NCBI GenBank assembly: GCA_050187175.1
Contig: JBFWXS010000004.1
Span: 62,001 to 126,000, forward strand
DNA length: 64,000 bases
From: Zeimonas sp050187175
GTDB taxonomy: Bacteria; Pseudomonadota; Gammaproteobacteria; Burkholderiales; Burkholderiaceae_E
Direction: 5' to 3'
Positions 42,117-49,395 of this stretch are shown in pieces (position 1 is the first letter of the stretch; every line of letters starts with the position of its first letter). The translations under genes and the position numbers were made by a program. The notes under the pieces were generated by a model. The model did no database searches, was not told the DNA's origin, and saw nothing but the letters and a program-made list of their open reading frames with translations.

Positions 42117-43876
42117 CCGGTACCGCGTCGGCGGCTGATCGCCGGCGCTGCGACGTGCTGGTCGCGGGTTCCGGTGCGGGCGCGCTCGCTGCCGCCGTGA
42201 CCGCGGCCAGCCAGGGGCTGCGCGTGCTGGTCGTCGAGAAGGAAGCGGTCTGCGGCGGGACGACGGCCCGTTCCGGCGGCGTGCTGTGGATACCGCTGAG
42301 TCCGCAGTCGCGGCAGGCGGGTGTGGCCGACGAGCTGGCCGCGGCGCGCCGCTACCTGCAGCACGAGGCCGGCCCATACTTCGACGCCGCGCGTGTCGAT
42401 GCCTTCCTGGCCGCGGGTCCACGGATGATCGAGTTCTTCGAACAGCAGACCAGCGTCCGCTTCGTCGCCGTGCCCGAGTTCTCCGACTATCACCCGGGCG
42501 TCCCCGGTGCGGTGGCGGGCGGCCGGTCGGTCCTCGCCGCGCCGTTCCAGGCGCAGGAACTGGGCGCGGACGTGCGCCGGCTGCGTCCGCCGCTGCGCGA
42601 GATCACCTTCGTCGGGATGATGTTCAATGCCAGCAAGGAAGTCGGGCACTTCTTCAACTGCACCCGCTCGCCGGCCTCGGCCTGGTATGTGCTGCGGCGG
42701 CTGCTGCAGCACGCCGGCGAGATGGTCCGCTACGGCCGGGCGCAGCGGCTGACCAACGGCAATGCGCTGGCCGCGCGCCTGATGAAGAGCGCGCTGGATG
42801 GCGGCATTGAAATCCGCACCGGCTGTGCACTGACCGGCGTCGAGATGGACGGCGGGCGCGTGCGCGCGGCACGCGTGCGTCAGTCCGGCGGGGACGAAGA
42901 GCTCATCGATGTCGCGCAGGCGGTCGTGCTCGGCACCGGGGGCTTTCCTCAGGATCCGGAACTGCGCCGACAGCTGTTTCCGCATGCGCCGACCGGCGCC
43001 GAGCACTGGTCGCCCGCGCCGCCCGGCAACACCGGCGACGGCTGGCGGATCGCGCTGAGCGCCGGCGGCAGCGTCGAACGCGCGCTGCCGAACGCCGCGG
43101 CGTGGATTCCGGTCTCGCTGGTGCCGCGCCGCAAGGCCGCCGCGGGCGTGTTTCCGCATCTGATCGATCGCTACAAGCCCGGCATCATTGCCGTGCTGGC
43201 CGACGGCCGGCGTTTCGTCAACGAGGCGGATTCGTATCACGACTTCGGACAGGCGCTGCAGCGCGCCTGCCGCGGCCGTACGCACGAGGCCTGGCTGGTC
43301 TGCGATCACCGCGCATTGCGGCGCTACGGCCTGGGCTACGTCAAGCCGTTTCCATTGCCGATCGGCCCGCATCTGCGCTCGGGCTATCTGCTGCGTGGAT
43401 CTTCACCCGCCGAGCTCGGCCGGGCGGCGGGCATCGATCCCGTGCAGCTGGAGCGGACCATCGAGGATTTCAATCGGCATGCGGAACATGGCGAGGATCC
43501 CGTCTTCGGCAAAGGCTCGACCGCTTACAACCGCTATCTCGGCGACCCGGCGCAGCAGCCCAACCCCTGCGTGGCGCCGCTGCGCAGCGGACCGTACTAC
43601 GCCGTCCGCGTCGTCCTCGGCGATCTCGGTACCTTCTGCGGCATCCGCACCGACGCGCATTCGCGCGTGCTCGGCGATGACGGCACGCCGATCGGCGGCC
43701 TCTACGCGGTCGGCAACGATGCCGCCAGCGTCATGGGCGGCGCCTATCCGGGCGGCGGCATCACGCTGGGGCCGGCGATGACCTTCGGCTATCTGGCGGG
43801 GATGGACATCGCGCAGCGGTCCCGGGCGGCGCGGCCCGAGGCCGCCGCTTCAGTGCGGGCCGACGCTGTCGGCTAG
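42113..43876 (+). CDS. FAD-dependent 3-ketosteroid-delta1-dehydrogenase-like flavoprotein
   Basis: The 587-residue enzyme has an N-terminal FAD-binding motif (DVLVAGSGAGALAAAVTAAS, then VVEKEAVCGGTTARSGG). Its C-terminal block GPYYAVRVVLGDLGTFCGIR with GGAYPGGGITLGPAMTFGYL is diagnostic of the KstD/flavocytochrome-fumarate-reductase superfamily. KstD enzymes introduce a 1,2-double bond into 3-oxo rings. The start is GTG 42113, overlapping the cupin stop. It closes the operon and fits an alicyclic ring substrate, although Delta1-specificity is not proven. Confidence 0.87.
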   Translation: MTGTASAADRRRCDVLVAGSGAGALAAAVTAASQGLRVLVVEKEAVCGGTTARSGGVLWIPLSPQSRQAGVADELAAARRYLQHEAGPYFDAARVDAFLAAGPRMIEFFEQQTSVRFVAVPEFSDYHPGVPGAVAGGRSVLAAPFQAQELGADVRRLRPPLREITFVGMMFNASKEVGHFFNCTRSPASAWYVLRRLLQHAGEMVRYGRAQRLTNGNALAARLMKSALDGGIEIRTGCALTGVEMDGGRVRAARVRQSGGDEELIDVAQAVVLGTGGFPQDPELRRQLFPHAPTGAEHWSPAPPGNTGDGWRIALSAGGSVERALPNAAAWIPVSLVPRRKAAAGVFPHLIDRYKPGIIAVLADGRRFVNEADSYHDFGQALQRACRGRTHEAWLVCDHRALRRYGLGYVKPFPLPIGPHLRSGYLLRGSSPAELGRAAGIDPVQLERTIEDFNRHAEHGEDPVFGKGSTAYNRYLGDPAQQPNPCVAPLRSGPYYAVRVVLGDLGTFCGIRTDAHSRVLGDDGTPIGGLYAVGNDAASVMGGAYPGGGITLGPAMTFGYLAGMDIAQRSRAARPEAAASVRADAVG

Positions 43877-43906
43877 TTGGCAGGGCTCGCGGCTCGCGGC
43901 TGGCGC

Positions 43907-43972
43907 CTAGCGGGGCACGCCGCTGCGGCTATCGGAGCCCGCCGCTGCGGCTAGCGGGACACGCCGCTGGGC
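43907..43972 (-). repeat. Three-copy 22-bp tandem repeat spanning a stop codon
   Basis: Units 43907-43928, 43929-43950 and 43951-43972 share CTAGCGGGACACGCCGCTG. On the minus strand the right-hand unit contains the TAG stop of the quinone oxidoreductase gene, and the other two copies follow it downstream, each starting with a stop-like codon. Confidence 0.9.
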
Positions 43973-44940
43973 CGCAGCACCAGAGGCGCGCTGCCGGCCG
44001 CGCTCTCCAGCAGCGCATGTGCGCCGGCAGCGTCTTCCAGCGCGAACACGCGCGGCTCGACCGCGGTCAGCCAGCCTTCGTCCAAGGCCGCGAACAGCTC
44101 GTTCGCCATCGCCGTGCGCGAGGCGGCGTCGGCGGTGTAATGGAACAGGATGGGCCGGCTCACCGTGTTCGACTTCTGGCTCAGCAGCGATACGGCGAAC
44201 GGCTCGACGGGGCCGGAGGCCTGGCCGAAATTGACCAGATGTCCGCGCATTCCGAGGCAGGCCAGCGAGCCCATGAAAGTATCCCGCCCCACCGCGTCGT
44301 AGGCGACGTCGACGCCGCGGCCGCCGGTGAGCTCGCTGACGCGTTCGACGAAGTTCTGCTGCCGGTACAGCACGACGTGCGCGCAGCCCGCACGGCGCGC
44401 GATCTCGGCCTTCTCTTCGCTGCCGGTGGTGCCGATGACCGTGACACCCAGGTGCGCGGCCCATTGGCACAGCAGCCGCCCGACACCGCCCGCGGCGGCA
44501 TGGACCAGGATCGTCTGCCCGGCGCGCAGCGCGGCGACTTGCCGCACCAGCATCTGGACGGTGAGGCCCTTCAGCAGCACCGAAGCGGCGAGTTCGGCGT
44601 CCAGCCCGTCGGGCAGCCGGATGGCGATCTCCGCCGGCAGCAGCCGGACCGCTGCATAGGCGCCGTAGCCGCCGGTCACGTAGCCGACCCGGTCGCCGGG
44701 CCGCAGTTCCGAGACACCGGGGCCGACCTGCTCCACTACGCCGACGGCTTCGATGCCGGGCGTCCCGGGCAGGCTGAGCGTGCGGTATTGCCCGGTGCGC
44801 ACATAGACGTCGTGGAAATTGACCCCGATCGCCTGCTGCCGCAAGCGGATCTGCCCGGGGCCGGGCGCGCCGACCTCGACATCCTCGGCGACCAGCACGT
44901 CCGGGGCTCCATGAGCCCGCATTACGATGGCACGCGGCAT
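43951..44940 (-). CDS. Quinone oxidoreductase (zinc-independent MDR family)
   Basis: The 329-residue NADPH-dependent reductase shows IGVNFHDVYVRTGQY, the NADPH motif HAAAGGVGRLLCQWA and GTTGSEEKAEIARRAGC. It lacks the cysteines of zinc alcohol dehydrogenases. It matches Qor proteins in length. It starts 13 bases after the Bug receptor gene on the same strand. Confidence 0.92.
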   Translation of the reverse strand: MPRAIVMRAHGAPDVLVAEDVEVGAPGPGQIRLRQQAIGVNFHDVYVRTGQYRTLSLPGTPGIEAVGVVEQVGPGVSELRPGDRVGYVTGGYGAYAAVRLLPAEIAIRLPDGLDAELAASVLLKGLTVQMLVRQVAALRAGQTILVHAAAGGVGRLLCQWAAHLGVTVIGTTGSEEKAEIARRAGCAHVVLYRQQNFVERVSELTGGRGVDVAYDAVGRDTFMGSLACLGMRGHLVNFGQASGPVEPFAVSLLSQKSNTVSRPILFHYTADAASRTAMANELFAALDEGWLTAVEPRVFALEDAAGAHALLESAAGSAPLVLRPSGVSR

Positions 44941-44953
44941 CTGCTGCTCCTGA

Positions 44954-45922
44954 CTATTGCGTCGACGTGATGCCTACGCGCTTCATCACGCTGCGCAGCA
45001 GGCGGGTCTCGGCTTCGTTCGATTTCTGGAAGCTCGCGGAATCCTCCGCGACCACGTCCATGCCTAGCGGCGCGAACTTGGCGCGGATCTCGGGATCGCG
45101 CAGCACGGCGAGGATCTCCGACTCCAGCCGCCTGACGATGGCGTCCGGCGTGCCGGCGGGGACGAGGAATCCGAACCAGCTCGGCACGCCGTCGAAGTCG
45201 GCGCGCGTCAGCTCGCGCAGCGTCGGAATCTCCGGCAGCACCGACGAACGGCGCGGCGAAAGCACTGCCAGGCCGTTCAAGCGTCCGCCCTGGATGTAGC
45301 GCGTCGACGCCGGCGTCGCGGTGACGCCGACCGGCACCTGGCCCGACAGCACGTCGGTCATGAACAGCGAGGTGCCGCGATAGGGCACGTGGACCAGGTC
45401 GATGCCGAGCAGCTCCTTGGCGATCTCCATCTCGAAGTGCTGCGTCGAGCCCTGGCCCGGCGTGGCGAAGCCGATCACGCCGGGGCGCGCCTTCGCGGCG
45501 GCGATCAGCTCGGCCATGGTCCGGTACGGCTGCTCGACGGCGGTGACGATGACGGTGGGCGCGACGGTCGCCTTGACCACCGGGCGCAGGTCCTTCAGCG
45601 GGTCATAGCCGCGCTTCTGCTCTTCGGCCGCGACGATGGTGATCGACGGATTCGACGTGATCAGGACGGTGTAGCCATCGGCGGGAGCCTTGGCGACTGC
45701 CGCGCTGCCCAGTGCGCCGGCCGCGCCGGTACGGTTCTCCACCACGATCGGCTGGCCGAGCCGGGCCGACAGCGCTGGTGCGACGGCGCGGGCAACGATG
45801 TCGACGCCGCCGCCGGCCGGGAAGGCCGCGATGAAGCGGATCGGGCGGTCCGGCCAGCTCTGTGCATGGGCGGCTCCCGCAAGAAGGCACGCGACGAGCG
45901 CGGCGGTGAAGTTTCGTTTCAT
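44954..45922 (-). CDS. Bug-family (TctC) solute receptor
   Basis: The 322-residue receptor has a short signal peptide (MKRNFTAALVACLLAGAAHA) and the motifs WPDRPIRFIAAFPAGGGVDI, ENRTGAAGALG and VPYRGTSLFMTDVLSGQ. GGAG lies six bases before ATG 45922, so an earlier ATG six bases upstream is rejected. It lies between a hydratase and a quinone oxidoreductase gene and probably supplies the acid they process. Confidence 0.9.
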   Translation of the reverse strand: MKRNFTAALVACLLAGAAHAQSWPDRPIRFIAAFPAGGGVDIVARAVAPALSARLGQPIVVENRTGAAGALGSAAVAKAPADGYTVLITSNPSITIVAAEEQKRGYDPLKDLRPVVKATVAPTVIVTAVEQPYRTMAELIAAAKARPGVIGFATPGQGSTQHFEMEIAKELLGIDLVHVPYRGTSLFMTDVLSGQVPVGVTATPASTRYIQGGRLNGLAVLSPRRSSVLPEIPTLRELTRADFDGVPSWFGFLVPAGTPDAIVRRLESEILAVLRDPEIRAKFAPLGMDVVAEDSASFQKSNEAETRLLRSVMKRVGITSTQ

Positions 45923-45993
45923 GGTCATCTCCGTTTGTTTTCTTTGCGCTCGTCCGCTGTCGCGCGCGGCCGCTCGGACCGGCGCGCGCGGCG

Positions 45994-46797
45994 CTACCAG
46001 CGGAACTCGGCGACGAGTCGGCCCAGGCCGCTGAACTCGGCAGTCATCTGCGTCGCGCCTCGCGACAGCCGCACCACGGGGCAGGTGGTTCCGCTGAGCA
46101 CCCACTGGCCGGCCTCGATCGCGCGACCGTCGCTGCGCAGTCGGTCGGCGAGCCAGACCACCGCCTGCAGCGGGTCGCCCAGCACTTCGGCGCCGCTGCC
46201 GGCGGCGATCTGCTGGCCGTCGACATGCAGCGTGGTGACGACATCGGTCCGCGGCAGGCTGCGCCAGTCGGTGAAGCTCGGCCCCAGCAGCGTCGCGCCA
46301 TGGGCCAGGTTGTCGGCCACCAGCGAGGCGGCGTCGCAGTTGCGCCATTCGGCGCAGCGGCTGTCGACCAGCTCGACGGCCAGAGCCAGCGAGTCGATCG
46401 CGTCGGCGATCTCCGCCGCGTCGAAGCGCGGCTGCGCGGCGACGGGCGCGCGGCCGAAGCGGAACGCGAACTCGATCTCGAGATGCGGATCGATGAAGCG
46501 GGCAGCGTCGATCTCGATCGGCTGCTCGAACAGCGCGTCGGCGAACAGCTGGCCGTACAGGGGCTCGGCAACGCCGCGACGCGCCTGCGCCGGCGCGTTC
46601 GTCGCGGCCGCCTTCCAGCCTATGCGCCGGCGGCCGAGCCGAGCGGCGAATGCGTCCTGGATGCGATGCGCCCGCTGCAGGTCGGCGGGCACATGCCAGT
46701 CGTCGGGACCGATCTGGCTGTGGGTGCTGTAAGCGTCGACGAGGCGATCGACCAGGGCGCTGTCGGCGGAGGAGAGTGACGAGTCGGGCACGACCAA
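45994..46797 (-). CDS. 2-Keto-4-pentenoate hydratase-family protein (MhpD-like)
   Basis: The 267-residue protein belongs to the fumarylacetoacetase-fold hydratases. It has IGWKAAATN, a metal-site Glu pair in HLEIEFAFRF, and the C-terminal GDPLQAVVWLADRL. Family members hydrate 2-hydroxypenta-2,4-dienoates from meta-cleavage pathways or decarboxylate oxalocrotonate. The start is unclear: TTG 46797 or GTG 46791, with no clear ribosome site. A remnant of a second copy lies at 48421-48660. Confidence 0.87.
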   Translation of the reverse strand: MVVPDSSLSSADSALVDRLVDAYSTHSQIGPDDWHVPADLQRAHRIQDAFAARLGRRRIGWKAAATNAPAQARRGVAEPLYGQLFADALFEQPIEIDAARFIDPHLEIEFAFRFGRAPVAAQPRFDAAEIADAIDSLALAVELVDSRCAEWRNCDAASLVADNLAHGATLLGPSFTDWRSLPRTDVVTTLHVDGQQIAAGSGAEVLGDPLQAVVWLADRLRSDGRAIEAGQWVLSGTTCPVVRLSRGATQMTAEFSGLGRLVAEFRW

Positions 46798-46880
46798 GGG
46801 TGGAAGCTGACGGACAAGGGCGGCGGGAACGCCGCCGAGACCGGCATTCTACGACGTGACAACAGTCCGTTCACGCGGCG

Positions 46881-47306
<426 letters not shown>

Positions 47307-47471
47307 CGCGGGCTCCTGGGATCGACGGCGGCGGATGGGGGTGCGCTGCTGCGCCATGCGGCCGCCCTGCGCGGGTCGGTGCGCCGTCCGGTTCAGCGTC
47401 GCCATCCTAAACTTTGCGGGAGAAAAACAAAATCAATATATATTTCTTCGACTCTCAAATGGAATTGATGA

Positions 47472-48383
47472 ATGCTGCGCGAGCTGAAGACCTTGATCGC
47501 CATCGCGCGCGAAGGCACGTTTGCGGCGGCCGGCGAACGGGTGGGCCTGACGCAGGCCGCTGTCAGTGCGCAGATGCAGCGTCTGGAGGCGGAGCTGGGC
47601 TTTGCGCTGTTCGAGCGCCAGGGACGCTCGGTGCGCCTGAACAAGGCCGGACTGCGCGTGCTGTCGCAGGCGCAGGAGCTGATCCGGCTGTACGAGCGGC
47701 TCGGTGCATCGTCGGCCGAGCCGGTCGGCGTGGTCTCGCTGAACGTCGGCGCCATCGCGTCGGTGCAGCGCTCGCTGCTGCCGGATGCGCTGGCCGAGTT
47801 CCATCGCCAGCGGCCCCGCTGTCATACCCGGATAGTGCCCGGCCTGTCGATCGAGCTGATCCGTCTCGTCGATACCGCGGCGATCGACATGGCGGCGATC
47901 ATCCGGCCGCCCTTCTCGCTGCACAACGATCTGCACTGGACGACGCTGGCCCGCGAGCCTTTCCGGCTGGTCGTGCCGCGCCGGCTGCGTGGCGACGACT
48001 GGGCCGGACTGCTGTCGACGCAGCCGTTCATCCGCTACGATCGCGCGTCGTTCGGCGGCCGGCAGGTCGACCGCTTCCTGCGTGATCGCCATCTCGAGCC
48101 GCGCGAGGTCTGCGAGGTCGACGAGCTCGAAGCGATGGTTCAGCTGGTAGCCAATGGCGTGGGCGTGGCGCTCGTGCCGCAGACGGCGCAGCACCACCGC
48201 TGGCCTGCGGCGGTGCGCGCCGTCGACCTGGGCGTGCAGACGTTTCACCGCGAGATCGGACTGATCCATCGCGCGCCGCGGACGCTCGGCGAGGCGGCGC
48301 GCAGCCTGGCGCAGACAATCATCCGCTTCGCGCCTGCCGTGCCCTCGGTCGCGGCTGCGCCGGCGCGCGCGCGGCGGCGCTGA
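47472..48383 (+). CDS. LysR-family transcriptional regulator
   Basis: The 303-residue protein begins with the LysR helix-turn-helix (LKTLIAIAREGTFAAAGERV, GLTQAAVSAQMQRLEAELG) and continues with the periplasmic-binding-like effector domain. It is divergent from the VOC-hydratase-Bug-Qor group, the usual layout for its targets. The 165-base gap between them includes an AT-rich stretch at 47424-47470. Confidence 0.92.
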   Translation: MLRELKTLIAIAREGTFAAAGERVGLTQAAVSAQMQRLEAELGFALFERQGRSVRLNKAGLRVLSQAQELIRLYERLGASSAEPVGVVSLNVGAIASVQRSLLPDALAEFHRQRPRCHTRIVPGLSIELIRLVDTAAIDMAAIIRPPFSLHNDLHWTTLAREPFRLVVPRRLRGDDWAGLLSTQPFIRYDRASFGGRQVDRFLRDRHLEPREVCEVDELEAMVQLVANGVGVALVPQTAQHHRWPAAVRAVDLGVQTFHREIGLIHRAPRTLGEAARSLAQTIIRFAPAVPSVAAAPARARRR

Positions 48384-48420
48384 TCGGCGCGCGCGGCGGT
48401 GCTGAGCGCAGCCTTCAACT

Positions 48421-48660
48421 CTATCGGGCGAACTGCAGGCTGACTTGCCCGTAAGAACCGAAGTCCGCGACGCACAGCGCGCCGGGCGGCGCTGCCGGAG
48501 CGCCGTGCATCGTGCCGGTGGTCACGATCTGGCCGGCCTGCAGCGCTTCGCCGCGGGCGGACAGTTGATTGGCCAGAAAGACGACCGACTGCACCGGATC
48601 GCCTTCCATGACCTGCGCGCCCGAACCGGCCGAGATCTCGGTTCCGTCGACCCGTGCGCC
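48421..48660 (-). pseudogene. C-terminal remnant of a 2-keto-4-pentenoate hydratase
   Basis: This frame encodes VDGTEISAGSGAQVMEGDPV and continues to a stop with SVVFLANQLSARGEALQAGQ. It aligns with the last third of the intact hydratase at 45994-46797 (VDGQQIAAGSGAEVLGDPL). The N-terminal two-thirds are missing. The sequence upstream belongs to a truncated SDR gene in another frame, so a deletion has joined the two. It is not expected to fold on its own. Confidence 0.82.
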
Positions 48661-49187
48661 TCGGCGAACTCTCGGGACAGCGCCTTGGTGATGGCCATTC
48701 CCGCGGCCCGGCTCGCGGTAGTCGGCAAGCTGCCGGCGCCCGGCGTCTTGGCGCCGACCGCCACCACATTGACGACGCTGCCTGCCCCGCGCTGCCGGAA
48801 GTGCGGCAGCGCTGCGCGAATGAGCCGGACTGCCGCGAACACCTTCAGGTCCAGATCGGCCTGCCAGACCTCGTCGGCCGTCGCCTCGAAAGCGCCGATC
48901 GACGAGGTCCCCGCGTTGTTGACCAGGATGTCGATCGCGCCGAACGCGCGGACGGCTTCGTCGATGGCACGCGTGCAGCCTGTCGCGGTGCTGACGTCCG
49001 CCGCGACGCCGTGCGCCTGCCCGCCCGCTGCCCGGATGACCTGTACCACTTCGTCAAGCCGCTGCCGACCCCGCGCGACCGTAACCACCAGCGCGCCTTC
49101 CGAGGCCAGCAGCAGCACCGTCGCGCGGCCGATGCCTTGCGACGCGCCCGTCACGACGGCCACCTTGCCGCGCAGATTCAGATCCAT
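48655..49187 (-). pseudogene. Short-chain dehydrogenase/reductase, C-terminally truncated
   Basis: From ATG 49187 the frame encodes a good SDR N-terminus: the cofactor motif VVTGASQGIGRA, DILVNNAG and GSVVNVVAVGA. The region of the catalytic YxxxK reads TTASRAAG, so Tyr and Lys are replaced. After REFAEAHG the SDR similarity stops and the DNA switches to the hydratase remnant in another frame. The open frame runs on to 48522 with unrelated sequence. A normal SDR would have about 60-70 more residues. Confidence 0.82.
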
Positions 49188-49395
49188 GACTGGGGCGTCT
49201 CCGATTCGTTCGTTTGTGCCGGATGTTACTGGCCGGTGTCGGGGGCCAGTACTGCGTTTCTCGCAAAACTGAACGGCTGGAAACGCAGGGCTCGGCGTTT
49301 CGCTTCGGCGATCGGGCGTGTTGATTGCTTCACGCGATGGGCTGTGGGTGGGCCGATCGGGTGGCCGCTCAGCATCAATCAACAAGGAGTCAACA

